DNA of 38,569 nt, taken from the NCBI GenBank assembly GCA_028820215.1, contig JAPPKD010000119.1, positions 1 to 38,569 of the forward strand, written 5' to 3'. The notes under the pieces are model-generated. The model was given only the letters and a program-made list of their open reading frames with translations, did not search any database and was not told where the DNA came from. Both the position numbers and the translations under genes were made by a program. Positions 21,329-29,523 of this stretch are shown here, in pieces; the first letter of the stretch is position 1; every line of letters begins with the position of its first letter. Origin of the DNA: Spirochaetaceae bacterium. GTDB taxonomy: Bacteria; Spirochaetota; Spirochaetia; SZUA-6; Bin103.

Positions 21329-21436
21329 CCGTGCGGCGTCTACGGCGTTGTATCCCCGCTCACAAGAGGTACCTCTGGGCACGACCGCCCACCAGCACCT
21401 GCGGGGGACAGCCGCGTGCGCCGACGAGTACATCCG

Positions 21437-22789
21437 GTGAATCGAACAATCAAACGCGGACACGACATACGCTTGGCCGGCCGGCCGGATGACGCGGTCA
21501 TCGACGCTCCTCTGCCGGCGGCCGTTGCCATCAAGCCGCCCGACTTTCGCGGCATCATCGCCCGACCGGACGTGCAGCCCGGCGACGCGGTGAAGGTGGG
21601 CTCGCCCCTGTTCCACGACAAGGAGCACGAGGACTTCCTGTTCACCTCGCCGGTTTCCGGCACGGTCGCGGAGGTGGAGCGCGGTGCGCGCCGCGCCATC
21701 CAGAAGGTGGTGGTCTCATCGGACGGCCGCCAGGACGCGCTGGCGCTCGACCCGCCGGCGCTGGCAGCGGCCGATCGCGGCCAGGTGCTCGATGCCCTCA
21801 TGCGCAGCGGCCTGCTGGCGGCCATCACCCAGCGGCCGCTGGCCGTGGCTCCCAACCCGACGGCGGCCCCGCGCGACATCTTCGTGCCGGCCGTCGACAC
21901 GGCGCCGCTGGCCGCCGACTGCGCGCTGTTGCTGCGCGGCTCGGAGGACGCGTTCCGCACCGGGCTGCAGGCGCTGTCCCGACTCACGGACGGACACCTC
22001 CACCTCTGCACCGACGGGGCGCTGGAGCTGCCGGAGGTGGAGAACGTCGACCGGCTGGAGCGGCATGTGTTCCGCGGCCCGCATCCGGCCGGCAACGCGG
22101 GCGTGCACATCCACCACATCGCCCCGATCGCGAACCGCACCGACGCGGTGTGGGTCTGTCCGCTGCAGGGCGTGATCCTGATCGGCCGCCTGTTCGAAGA
22201 GGGACGCCTGGTGCCGGACATCGTGGTGGCCTCCACGGGTAGTTCGGCGCCGCGCCATACGCACGTGCGCACGGTGCTCGGCGCCCCGGTCGAGGCGGTT
22301 GCCGGCGGGCGCGCCGACCACGAGGCGCGCTACATCGCGGGCAACCCGCTCACCGGCATCCCCGTCGGACCGGACGGATTCCTGGGCTTCATGGACACCT
22401 CCGTGACCGTGCTGCCGGAGCACCACGGCCACAAGCTCATGGGCTGGGCGATGCCGCGGCTCGGCACCGCCAGCCGCTCGCGGACCTTTCCGTCGGCGTG
22501 GCTGCCGGCCCTGTTCGGCCGCAACGGATTCACCGCCACCACCGAGTTGCACGGCGGGGAGCGCGCCTTCATCGCCACCGGCATCTACCGCGACGTGCTG
22601 CCGATGGACGTCTTTCCCGAGTTCCTGATGAAGAGCATCCTGGCCGACGACATCCCGGAGATGGAGGGGCTCGGCATCTACGAGCTGGCCGAGGAGGACG
22701 TGGCCCTGTGCGAGTACATCTGCCCGTCGAAGATCCGCTGGCAAGAGATCCTGCGGCGCGGGCTCGACCTGATTCAGCGCGAAGCGTGA
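21437..22789 (+). CDS. nqrA: Na+-translocating NADH:quinone reductase subunit A
   Basis: NqrA (450 residues) is the cytoplasmic-side subunit of the sodium-pumping NADH:quinone oxidoreductase, implicated in quinone binding. Recognisable segments are IKRGHDIRLAGRP at the start, FTSPVSGTVAEVERG, HPAGNAGVHIHHIAP, GRYIAG-like ARYIAGNPLTG and CEYICPSKIRWQEILRRGLDLI. GTG 21437 gives a normal N-terminus (MNRTIKRGHDI); GTG 21416 would add seven basic residues. It opens a compact nqrABCDEF operon. Confidence 0.95.
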   Translation: MNRTIKRGHDIRLAGRPDDAVIDAPLPAAVAIKPPDFRGIIARPDVQPGDAVKVGSPLFHDKEHEDFLFTSPVSGTVAEVERGARRAIQKVVVSSDGRQDALALDPPALAAADRGQVLDALMRSGLLAAITQRPLAVAPNPTAAPRDIFVPAVDTAPLAADCALLLRGSEDAFRTGLQALSRLTDGHLHLCTDGALELPEVENVDRLERHVFRGPHPAGNAGVHIHHIAPIANRTDAVWVCPLQGVILIGRLFEEGRLVPDIVVASTGSSAPRHTHVRTVLGAPVEAVAGGRADHEARYIAGNPLTGIPVGPDGFLGFMDTSVTVLPEHHGHKLMGWAMPRLGTASRSRTFPSAWLPALFGRNGFTATTELHGGERAFIATGIYRDVLPMDVFPEFLMKSILADDIPEMEGLGIYELAEEDVALCEYICPSKIRWQEILRRGLDLIQREA

Positions 22790-22796
22790 CGGTGAC

Positions 22797-24017
22797 ATGA
22801 AGCGACCCGAAGGTACGGACCCGGGACACGAGAACGGCTCGGCAAGCATGATCGACAAGCTGATCCACAAGGCGGAGGCGCACTTCGAGGAAGGCGGCAA
22901 GTTCCACCGGCTGTACTACGTGTTCGACATGTTGAAGTCCATGCACTTCTCCCTGCCGACGCGCACGCAGGGCGGGGTGCACATCCGCGACGGCATCGAC
23001 GTGCGGCGCATGATGGCCACGGTCATCATCGCCCTGATCCCGACGTTGCTGTACGGCATGTACAACATCGGCTACCAGAACCTGCTGGCCCTGGGCACCG
23101 ATCCGGCGGCGATCCCGATCGGCCGGGCCTTCGGCATCGGCCTGCTCAAGATGCTGCCGATCCTGGCGGTCACCTACGTGGTCGGCGGCGCCTGGGAGGC
23201 GCTGTTCGCGGTCGTGCGCAAGCACGAGGTGAGCGAAGGGTTCCTGGTCACCGGCCTGTTGGTGCCGCTGATCGTGCCGCCGACGATCCCGCTCTGGCAG
23301 CTCGCCATCGCGACCTCCTTCGGGGTGGTCATCGGCAAGGAGATCTTCGGCGGCACCGGCATGAACATCTTCAACCCGGCGCTGGTGATCCGAGCGTTCC
23401 TGTTCTTCGCCTATCCCGTGCAGATCTCCGGTGACCTGGTGTGGGTGGCCGTCGACGGCCACACCGCGGCGACGCCGCTGGCCGTGATCGCCGAGGGGGC
23501 CCTGGAGACCGGCGACGTATTGACCGAGCTCACGGCCGCCGGCTTCACGTGGTGGAACATGTTCGTCGGCTCCATTCCCGGCAGCATCGGCGAGACATCG
23601 GCTCTCGCCATCCTGCTCGGCGGCATCCTATTGGTCGCCGCGGGCGTCGGCAGTTGGCGCGTCATGCTCTCGATGCTGCTGGGCGGCATCGTCATGGCGC
23701 TGCTGCTCAACCTGGTCGCCCCGAGCCCGGCCAGCTTCGCGGCGCTGCCGGCGCACTACCACCTGGTGATGGGCGGCTTCGCGTTCGGCCTGGTCTACAT
23801 GGCGACCGACCCGGTGTCGGCCGCCGCCACCAACACCGGCAAATGGATCTACGGCGCCATCGTCGGCGCGCTCTCGATCCTGGTGCGGACCGTCAACCCG
23901 GCCTACCCCGAGGGCGTGATGCTGGCGATATTGTTCATGAACATGTTCGCACCGCTCATCGACCACTACGTGGTCAAGGCCAACATGCGGCGGAGGCTGG
24001 CACGTGCAGCACAGTAA
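22797..24017 (+). CDS. nqrB: Na+-translocating NADH:quinone reductase subunit B
   Basis: NqrB (406 residues) is the large membrane subunit, with about ten helices, forming the core of the sodium path and carrying riboflavin and a covalent FMN. The flavin attachment region is VDGHTAATPLA, with Thr226 the likely FMN-bearing residue. IRDGIDVRRMMATVIIALIP and GGTGMNIFNPALVIRAFLFFAYP are typical. ATG 22797 is 7 nt after nqrA. ATG 22848 (MIDKLIHKAEAHFEEGG) matches the usual start of the family better, so the first 17 residues may not be translated. The end overlaps nqrC by 14 nt. Confidence 0.95.
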   Translation: MKRPEGTDPGHENGSASMIDKLIHKAEAHFEEGGKFHRLYYVFDMLKSMHFSLPTRTQGGVHIRDGIDVRRMMATVIIALIPTLLYGMYNIGYQNLLALGTDPAAIPIGRAFGIGLLKMLPILAVTYVVGGAWEALFAVVRKHEVSEGFLVTGLLVPLIVPPTIPLWQLAIATSFGVVIGKEIFGGTGMNIFNPALVIRAFLFFAYPVQISGDLVWVAVDGHTAATPLAVIAEGALETGDVLTELTAAGFTWWNMFVGSIPGSIGETSALAILLGGILLVAAGVGSWRVMLSMLLGGIVMALLLNLVAPSPASFAALPAHYHLVMGGFAFGLVYMATDPVSAAATNTGKWIYGAIVGALSILVRTVNPAYPEGVMLAILFMNMFAPLIDHYVVKANMRRRLARAAQ

Positions 24018-24741
24018 GCCCTACACCATCGGCTTCATCCTGATCATCACCGCCCTCTTCGGCCTGCTGCTGGCGCTGGCGGCCAGCGCCCTGAGCGAAC
24101 GCCAGCAGTTCAACGAGGAAGTGAACGTCAAGCGCAACATCCTGATGGCGGTCGGCGTGCTGGACCGCGACCGGGAGATGGAGCTGGACGAGATCGACGC
24201 CATGTATCAGGAGTCGGTGCAGAGCTTCGCGGTCGACCCCGAGGGCACGATCGTCGAAGGGGTGTCCGGTGAGTCGCTCGACCTGGAGGTGGTGCTGCAG
24301 AATCCCGACACCAGCCAGCACCACTATCCGGTGTTCGTGGCCACGGATGCCGGCGGCAGCACCGTGTACGCGATCCCGGTGTTCGGCAAGGGGCTGTGGT
24401 CCACGCTGTACGGCTACCTGGCCCTGGAAGCGGACCTGGAGACGGTGCGGGGCATGACCTTCTACGCGCACGGGGAGACCCCCGGCCTGGGCGCCGAGAT
24501 CGAGCAGGCGTGGTTCCAGGACAACTTCGTCGGCAAGAAGATCTACGACGCGGGTGCGTTGCGCACGATTCAGGTAGTCAAGGGAACCGTGGAGAACCGG
24601 ATACAGGATCCCGGCGAGCGCGATTACTTTGTGGACGGCATCAGCGGGGCGACCATCACCGGCCGCGGGGTCAGCAACCTGCTTGAAACGAAGGTGGCCT
24701 TGTACGAACCTTTCTTCAGACGGATTCGTGCCGGAGGATGA
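24004..24741 (+). CDS. nqrC: Na+-translocating NADH:quinone reductase subunit C
   Basis: NqrC (245 residues) has one N-terminal membrane helix (about 8-31) and a periplasmic FMN-binding domain. The covalent FMN site is DGISGATITGRGV, with Thr217 the acceptor in the SGAT motif. The ApbE transferase that attaches this flavin in other bacteria is not in the window. The start is GTG 24004, overlapping the nqrB end. GETPGLGAEIEQAWF and VENRIQDPGERDYFVDGISGA match the family. Confidence 0.95.
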   Translation: MQHSKPYTIGFILIITALFGLLLALAASALSERQQFNEEVNVKRNILMAVGVLDRDREMELDEIDAMYQESVQSFAVDPEGTIVEGVSGESLDLEVVLQNPDTSQHHYPVFVATDAGGSTVYAIPVFGKGLWSTLYGYLALEADLETVRGMTFYAHGETPGLGAEIEQAWFQDNFVGKKIYDAGALRTIQVVKGTVENRIQDPGERDYFVDGISGATITGRGVSNLLETKVALYEPFFRRIRAGG

Positions 24742-24767
24742 GGAGCTCGACATGAGAGGAGGGAGCC

Positions 24768-25445
24768 ATGGCTGACGCAGCCGTCGCCCAAGGGGCACGC
24801 ACCGCGGAACGGGAGCCGCTGTTCTCGGCCAAGAACCGCAAGGCGTTCCGCGACCCGCTGATCGGCGACAACCCGATCGCGACCCAGGTGCTGGGCATCT
24901 GCTCCGCTCTGGCGGTGACGACCCAGGTGAAGCCGTCGGTGGTGATGGGCATCTCGGTCACCTTCGTGATCGTCATGTCCAACGTGATCATCTCCGTGCT
25001 GCGCAAGCTCATTCCCTACAACGTGCGCATCGTCGTGGAGATGACCGTGATCGCGTCGCTGGTGATCCTGGTGGACCAGGTGCTGAAGGCGTACGCCTTC
25101 GACGTGTCGCGGCAGCTCTCCGTGTTCGTCGGCCTGATCATCACCAACTGCATCATCCTGGGCCGCCTGGAGGCGTTCGCGATGGCCAACAAGCCGTGGC
25201 CGTCGCTGATGGACGGGCTGGGCAACGGCCTGGGCTACGCGGCGGTCATCGTCATCGTCGGCTTCTTCCGCGAGTTGCTGGGCGCCGGCAACATCTACGG
25301 CGTGCAGGTGGTGCCGCAGTTCCTGTACGACTCCGGGTTCGTCAACAACGGCCTGATGGCGCTGCCGCCGGGAGCGTTCTTCCTGCTCGGGCTGCTCATC
25401 TGGGTGCAGCGCCTGATCGCCAAGGACGCTCAGGAGGACGGCTAG
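24768..25445 (+). CDS. nqrD: Na+-translocating NADH:quinone reductase subunit D
   Basis: NqrD (225 residues) is a six-helix membrane subunit, homologous to NqrE and to RnfE. Conserved cysteines sit in LGICSALAVTT and GLIITNCIILGRLEAFAMAN; in the complex such cysteines from NqrD and NqrE hold an intramembrane iron-sulfur cluster. GGAGGGAG just upstream sets ATG 24768. It is followed 3 nt later by nqrE. Confidence 0.95.
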   Translation: MADAAVAQGARTAEREPLFSAKNRKAFRDPLIGDNPIATQVLGICSALAVTTQVKPSVVMGISVTFVIVMSNVIISVLRKLIPYNVRIVVEMTVIASLVILVDQVLKAYAFDVSRQLSVFVGLIITNCIILGRLEAFAMANKPWPSLMDGLGNGLGYAAVIVIVGFFRELLGAGNIYGVQVVPQFLYDSGFVNNGLMALPPGAFFLLGLLIWVQRLIAKDAQEDG

Positions 25446-25448
25446 GCC

Positions 25449-26060
25449 ATGGCGCTGATCAACCTGGCCGTCAAGGCCATCTTCGTCGAGAACATCCTGC
25501 TGGCCTTCTTCCTGGGCATGTGCTCGTTCCTGGCCGTCTCCAAGCAGGTGAAGACCGCGGTCGGGCTGGGCTTCGCGGTCATCTTCGTGCTCGGAATCAC
25601 CGCGCCGATCAACTGGGCCGTGCACGAGTACCTGCTCAAGGACGGCGCCCTGGGCTGGGTCAGCCCCCAGATGGCCGATGTCGACCTCAGCTTCCTGAAC
25701 TTCGTCGCGTTCATCGCCGTCATCGCCGTCATGGTGCAGCTCGTGGAGATGGTGATCGAGAAGACCTCGACCGGCCTGTACACGGCGCTCGGCATCTACC
25801 TGCCGCTGATCGCCGTCAACTGCTCCATCCTGGGCGGATCGCTGTTCCTGGTGGAGCGCAACTACACGTTCCTGGAGTCGACCGTGTTCGGGCTGGGGTC
25901 CGGGATCGGCTGGATGCTGGCCATCGTCGCCCTGGCCGCGATCCGGGAGAAGATCCGCTACTCCAACGTACCGGCGGCCCTGCGCGGGCTGGGCATGACC
26001 ATGTTGTTGACCGGGCTGATGTCGATCGCGTTCATGAGCTTCGCCGGCATCACGCTGTAG
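25449..26060 (+). CDS. nqrE: Na+-translocating NADH:quinone reductase subunit E
   Basis: NqrE (203 residues) is a six-helix membrane subunit paired with NqrD in inverted topology. [14 protein letters not shown] and [16 protein letters not shown] carry the conserved cysteines for the shared iron-sulfur centre. [21 protein letters not shown] is typical. ATG 25449 lies 3 nt after nqrD, whose tail supplies the ribosome site AGGAGG. Confidence 0.95.
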   Translation: MALINLAVKAIFVENILLAFFLGMCSFLAVSKQVKTAVGLGFAVIFVLGITAPINWAVHEYLLKDGALGWVSPQMADVDLSFLNFVAFIAVIAVMVQLVEMVIEKTSTGLYTALGIYLPLIAVNCSILGGSLFLVERNYTFLESTVFGLGSGIGWMLAIVALAAIREKIRYSNVPAALRGLGMTMLLTGLMSIAFMSFAGITL

Positions 26061-26101
26061 CGAAACGCTCAGCAAGGCACACTCGGAGAGGAGGAACCAC
26101 C

Positions 26102-27337
26102 GTGGCAGTCGTGATCGGCAGCGTCATCGTCTTTCCCGTCGTCATCGTCGCGCTGACCCTGGCGCTGCTGGCGGCGGAGACTCGCCTGAAGCCGAAGGGA
26201 AAGGTCAAGATCACCATCAACGGCGATCCCGAGAAAGCGATCGAGACGGACGCGGGCGACACGCTGCTGTCGACGTTGTCCAGCGCCGGCGTGATGCTTC
26301 CTTCGGCGTGCGGCGGCGGCGGCACCTGCGGCGTGTGCAAGTGCCAGGTGACCGCCGGCGGGGGCGACATCGCGCCCACCGAGCTGTCGCACGTCAGCTA
26401 CCGCGAGTCCAAGGAAAACTGGCGGCTGTCCTGCCAGGTGAAGGTCCGGGAGGACATGGAGATCGTGGTCCCGGACGAGGTGTTCTCCATCAACAAGTGG
26501 GAGTGCGAGGTCATCGGCAACAAGAGCGTGGCCACCTACATCCGCGAGTTCACGCTGAAGCTGCCGGAGGGCGAGAATCTGAATTTCGAATCCGGCGGCT
26601 ACATCCAGATCGAGGTGCCGCCGTTCGAGGCCGACTTCAAGAACTTCGACATCGAGGACGAGTACCTGGAGGAGTGGACGCAGCTTGGCGTCCTGGACCT
26701 CCACACCAAGAACACGGAGACGGTGTCGCGGGCGTACTCGATGGCCAACCACCCGGCGGAAGGCAACATCGTGATGCTGAACATCCGTATCGCCACGCCG
26801 CCGGTGGACCGTGAGAAACGGGCGTTCATGAACGTGATGCCCGGCGTGGCCTCCAGCTACGTGTACGACCAGAAGGTCGGCGACAAGGTCACCATCTCCG
26901 GGCCATACGGCGAGTTCTTCATGCAGGAGACCGACCGGGAGATGTGCTACATCGGCGGCGGCGCCGGCATGGCGCCTCTGCGCTCGCACATCTTCCACCT
27001 GTTTCACACGCTGAAGACCGGCCGCAAGGTGAGCTACTGGTACGGCGCCCGCTCGCGGCGCGAGATCTTCTACGAGGACCACTTCCGCAAGATCGAGAAG
27101 GAATTTCCGAACTTCACGTTCCACATCGCCCTGTCGGAGCCGCTGCCGGAGGACAACTGGGACGGGCCGGTCGGTTTCATCCACCAGGTGGTCCAGGGCG
27201 AGTACCTGGAGAGCCACGAAGCCCCGGAGGACATCGAGTACTACCTGTGCGGTCCGCCCCTGATGCTGGGCGCGGTGCGCACGATGCTGGACGACCTCGG
27301 TGTCGAGCCGGAGATGATCCGTTTCGACGAGTTCTAG
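26102..27337 (+). CDS. nqrF: Na+-translocating NADH:quinone reductase subunit F
   Basis: NqrF (411 residues) is the electron-entry subunit that oxidises NADH. It has an N-terminal membrane helix (about 3-25), a [2Fe-2S] ferredoxin domain with Cys70, Cys76, Cys79 and Cys111, an FAD domain (RAYSMANHP) and an NADH-binding domain (MCYIGGGAGMAPLRSHIFHL, YLCGPPLM). It ends in IRFDEF, close to the usual NqrF end. The start is GTG 26102 behind a strong GGAGAGGAGG (26085-26094). It completes nqrABCDEF. Confidence 0.96.
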   Translation: MAVVIGSVIVFPVVIVALTLALLAAETRLKPKGKVKITINGDPEKAIETDAGDTLLSTLSSAGVMLPSACGGGGTCGVCKCQVTAGGGDIAPTELSHVSYRESKENWRLSCQVKVREDMEIVVPDEVFSINKWECEVIGNKSVATYIREFTLKLPEGENLNFESGGYIQIEVPPFEADFKNFDIEDEYLEEWTQLGVLDLHTKNTETVSRAYSMANHPAEGNIVMLNIRIATPPVDREKRAFMNVMPGVASSYVYDQKVGDKVTISGPYGEFFMQETDREMCYIGGGAGMAPLRSHIFHLFHTLKTGRKVSYWYGARSRREIFYEDHFRKIEKEFPNFTFHIALSEPLPEDNWDGPVGFIHQVVQGEYLESHEAPEDIEYYLCGPPLMLGAVRTMLDDLGVEPEMIRFDEF

Positions 27338-27371
27338 GGGGCAGCCGTCCCGGCCGGGCGGTGCCGACGCC

Positions 27372-28235
27372 ATGATCCTGACGCGAATCTACGCGGCGTT
27401 GCGCGCGGACCTCGACGCGACCGGCAGCGAGCTGGATCGGCAGATCGGTTCGGTGGTCGCCGAGCGCCGCGAGCTCGCCGGGCAGTACGAGCGGCTGCGA
27501 GCGCTGATCGAGCAGCTCCGCTCCGTACGCGGCAAGCTGCTGCGCCCGGTACTGGTGCTGCTGGCGGCGCGATCCGCTGGTGCGGGTTCGTCACGTGCGG
27601 TGATCCAGCTCGCGGCGGCGACCGAGCTCCTGCACTCGGCTTCGCTGATTCACGACGACATCATCGACGAGACCGAGGTGCGGCGCGAGCAGGTAGCGGT
27701 GCACAAGCGGTTCGGCACGCAGATGGCCGTGCTGATCGGTGACGTCCTGTACGCGCAGTTCTTCACCGTCCTCGCCAGGCTGCCGGCGACCGACGCGGTG
27801 CGGGTGGCGTTGTTCGAGCTGTTCTGCGCGGTCACCCGCGACATGTGCCTGGGCGAGATCGTGCAGCAGGGCGCATTGCGAGGGGAGTTGCCGGCCCGCG
27901 AGCGGCTCTACCACGACGTGATCGACTCGAAGACGGCCGGCTTGATGTCGGGCTGTTGCTACGGCGGCGCCCTGGTCGCGGGCTCAGGCGCGGACCGCGC
28001 GGCTGCCTACGCACGCTTCGGACGCGCCTTCGGCACCGTGTTCCAGCTCATCGACGACTATCTGGACGGCGATGCGGTCTATGGCGACCGCGCGGCGCTG
28101 CCCGGCCAGGCACGCCGGAGCGCCGAGGATGCGCGCGCCGAGTTGGACGGGTTCGAGCCCGGCACGGCGACCGAGCACCTCGCGTCGCTCCTGCGCTACA
28201 CGCTGGCTCGTCCCCGACACGAAGTGCTTGCCTGA
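27372..28235 (+). CDS. polyprenyl diphosphate synthase (quinone side-chain type)
   Basis: This 287-residue trans-isoprenyl diphosphate synthase extends allylic diphosphates with isopentenyl diphosphate. The first Asp-rich motif is LIHDDIIDE (Asp95, Asp96, Asp99) and the second QLIDDYLDG (about residue 228). KLLRPVLVLLAA is the conserved substrate-binding segment. It is somewhat shorter than IspB-type enzymes (about 320 residues). Product length cannot be read with confidence, but its place 34 nt after nqrF suggests a quinone tail. The stop codon lies in the first of three tandem 16-bp repeats. Confidence 0.85.
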   Translation: MILTRIYAALRADLDATGSELDRQIGSVVAERRELAGQYERLRALIEQLRSVRGKLLRPVLVLLAARSAGAGSSRAVIQLAAATELLHSASLIHDDIIDETEVRREQVAVHKRFGTQMAVLIGDVLYAQFFTVLARLPATDAVRVALFELFCAVTRDMCLGEIVQQGALRGELPARERLYHDVIDSKTAGLMSGCCYGGALVAGSGADRAAAYARFGRAFGTVFQLIDDYLDGDAVYGDRAALPGQARRSAEDARAELDGFEPGTATEHLASLLRYTLARPRHEVLA

Positions 28236-28268
28236 GGAAGTGCTTGCCTGAGGAAGTGGCTGCCTGAG
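28221..28268. repeat. three tandem 16-bp repeats across the end of the prenyl synthase gene
   Basis: GAAGTGCTTGCCTGAG occurs at 28221-28236 and 28237-28252, and a third copy with two changes (GAAGTGGCTGCCTGAG) at 28253-28268. The first copy contains the stop codon TGA (28233-28235). The array ends 1 nt before the convergent mini-E2 gene. Confidence 0.9.
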
Positions 28269-28269
28269 G

Positions 28270-28893
28270 TCAGGCCGATAGCAGCAAGCCGGGCTTTTCC
28301 AGGAGCCCGACCAGGGCGTGCACGAACGGCGCTGCGGCGGTTTCGTCCGGTACTTCCAGAGTGAGATCCAGGTGCGAGCGGGCACGGATTGCACCGTCCC
28401 GGAAGGCGGCATCCGACACCGGGCCCTCCAGGCGCAGCGTCGCCCCGCACGGCAAGGAGCCTGTGGCACCCCGAGTGTCGATCCGCGCCTCGGCGGCGGC
28501 GCGCGTCAGGGCCGCGATGCCCAGGCTGCCGACATCGTCTCCGTCGGGGAGCGCCCAACGCCGCGAGCCTCTGGCCAGGCACAACGGAGGCAGTTCCGGG
28601 CTGGCGCGAAGGGCCATGGCCGCGGCTTTGATCAGCAGTGGCGTCAGCGGTGCCTTGCGCTGACCGCTCACGGCGGCAAGCGCCGGCAGCCGATCCAGCA
28701 GATCGCTCAGGTCCGCACGTGCCGTAACCGGTGGCAGCGTGCCGCGTGCGGCATGCCGGGCAGCGGCGGCTGCCCGCCGCACGTCGTCGACGGTGACGCG
28801 TCCGCGCCGGCCGCTTCCGCGCGTGCGCCGCACGTCGACGCCGTGCTCTCGCGCCAGGCGTCTCGCGGCCGGCCCCGCAGTGGGCATGATCAT
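28270..28893 (-). CDS. short E2-like protein: E3-binding domain plus degenerate acyltransferase domain
   Basis: The protein has 207 residues. Residues about 5-40 (PAARRLAREHGVDVRRTRGSGRRGRVTVDDV) are a clear peripheral subunit-binding domain, the part of 2-oxoacid dehydrogenase E2 that docks E3 or E1. The rest resembles a shortened E2 catalytic domain (APLTPLLIKAAAMALRASPELPP, GSLGIAALTRAA, FVHALVGLLEKPGLLL). There is no lipoyl domain, and the catalytic DHRxxDG segment near the C-terminus is replaced by EVPDETAA, without histidine. It is probably not an active acyltransferase and may act as a scaffold. No E1, E2 or E3 gene is nearby. ATG 28893 is used; ATG 28887 is possible. Confidence 0.7.
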   Translation of the reverse strand: MIMPTAGPAARRLAREHGVDVRRTRGSGRRGRVTVDDVRRAAAAARHAARGTLPPVTARADLSDLLDRLPALAAVSGQRKAPLTPLLIKAAAMALRASPELPPLCLARGSRRWALPDGDDVGSLGIAALTRAAAEARIDTRGATGSLPCGATLRLEGPVSDAAFRDGAIRARSHLDLTLEVPDETAAAPFVHALVGLLEKPGLLLSA

Positions 28894-28919
28894 CGCAACG
28901 CCGCTTCCGGGCCCGACGT

Positions 28920-29357
28920 TCAGAGCAAATCGGCTGCCGAGAAGAAGAAGCCCACCTCGGCCGCGGCGTTCTCCGGCGAATCCGATCCGTGCGTGGAGTT
29001 GCGCTCGATCGAGCTGCCGAACCGGGCCCGAACGGTGCCTTGTTCGGCCTCTGCGGGGTTGGTGGCGCCCATCAGCGCGCGCCAGGCGGCCACCGCGTCG
29101 CCGCGTTCCAGGGCGGCCACGACGACCGGCCCGGAGGTCATGAACTCCACCAGGCTGTCGTAGAAGGGTCGCTCGGCGTGCACGGCGTAGAACGCGCGTG
29201 CCTGCGGGATCGACAGTCGCGTCATGCGCAGGGCGCGAATCGTGAAACCGCCGTGCTCGATCATCTCGACGATGGCGCCGGTGTGTCCGGCCGCGACGGC
29301 GTCGGGCTTCACGATGGCGAGGGTGCGGGTGGGGGTTGGCGTATCGTTCTGGTTCAT
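28920..29357 (-). CDS. ndk: nucleoside diphosphate kinase
   Basis: Ndk (145 residues) balances nucleoside triphosphate pools by a phosphohistidine ping-pong mechanism. The active-site segment is RNSTHGSDSPENAAAEVGFFF, with the phospho-accepting histidine. TLAIVKPDAV opens the fold. ATG 29357 gives about ten extra residues before the core. TACGGT ends 11 nt upstream with no ribosome site between, so the mRNA may be leaderless. It is divergent from glnA across the enhancer region and 26 nt upstream of the mini-E2 gene. Confidence 0.96.
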   Translation of the reverse strand: MNQNDTPTPTRTLAIVKPDAVAAGHTGAIVEMIEHGGFTIRALRMTRLSIPQARAFYAVHAERPFYDSLVEFMTSGPVVVAALERGDAVAAWRALMGATNPAEAEQGTVRARFGSSIERNSTHGSDSPENAAAEVGFFFSAADLL

Positions 29358-29368
29358 GGTCTGGCGGA

Positions 29369-29374
29369 ACCGTA
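29369..29374 (-). promoter_or_regulatory. -10 box of ndk
   Basis: TACGGT on the minus strand lies 11 nt before ATG 29357, the same hexamer and nearly the same distance as for aspS. No good -35 box is visible. Confidence 0.4.
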
Positions 29375-29403
29375 GCACGAACGGGACGGATTCCGGAAGC
29401 CGG

Positions 29404-29419
29404 CCTACATTAATGTAGG
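29404..29419. promoter_or_regulatory. upstream operator A of glnA, CTAC-N6-GTAG dyad
   Basis: CCTACATTAATGTAGG is a perfect 16-bp palindrome. It is centred about 97 nt before the predicted sigma-54 start of glnA (near 29509) and 31 bp from operator B. The same dyad occurs twice before amtB, so it is likely the enhancer site of a shared activator. Confidence 0.75.
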
Positions 29420-29434
29420 TCCGGTAGCTGGGAG

Positions 29435-29450
29435 CCTACCGAAACGTAGG
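29435..29450. promoter_or_regulatory. upstream operator B of glnA, CTAC-N6-GTAG dyad
   Basis: CCTACCGAAACGTAGG has the same 5-bp arms as operator A with a different centre. It lies about 66 nt before the predicted sigma-54 start of glnA. The 31-bp spacing puts the two sites on nearly the same DNA face. Confidence 0.75.
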
Positions 29451-29474
29451 ACAGGTGAAGGTCTGAGGGGCTCT

Positions 29475-29504
29475 TTGCCTATTGGCATGATTTCTGTTTA
29501 TAAA
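29475..29504 (+). promoter_or_regulatory. overlapping sigma-70-like and sigma-54-like promoters of glnA
   Basis: TTGCCT (29475-29480), an 18-bp spacer and TATAAA (29499-29504) resemble a sigma-70 promoter. Overlapping it, TGGCATGATTTCTGTT (29483-29498) resembles a sigma-54 site: GG at 29484-29485 and G at 29496 are 12 nt apart, but the -12 GC is GT. Both predict starts near 29509-29512, just before the ribosome site. Confidence 0.5.
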
Positions 29505-29523
29505 ACGGCGGAGAGGAGGGTTC

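Noticed and set aside
28221..28268. Tandem repeats considered as a CRISPR array
   Set aside because: The repeats abut with no spacers, number only three, and no cas genes are present.
29423..29440. GGTAG-N8-CTACC between the glnA operators as a fifth binding site
   Set aside because: It has the opposite half-site order, partly overlaps operator B, and has no counterpart with the same spacing at amtB.
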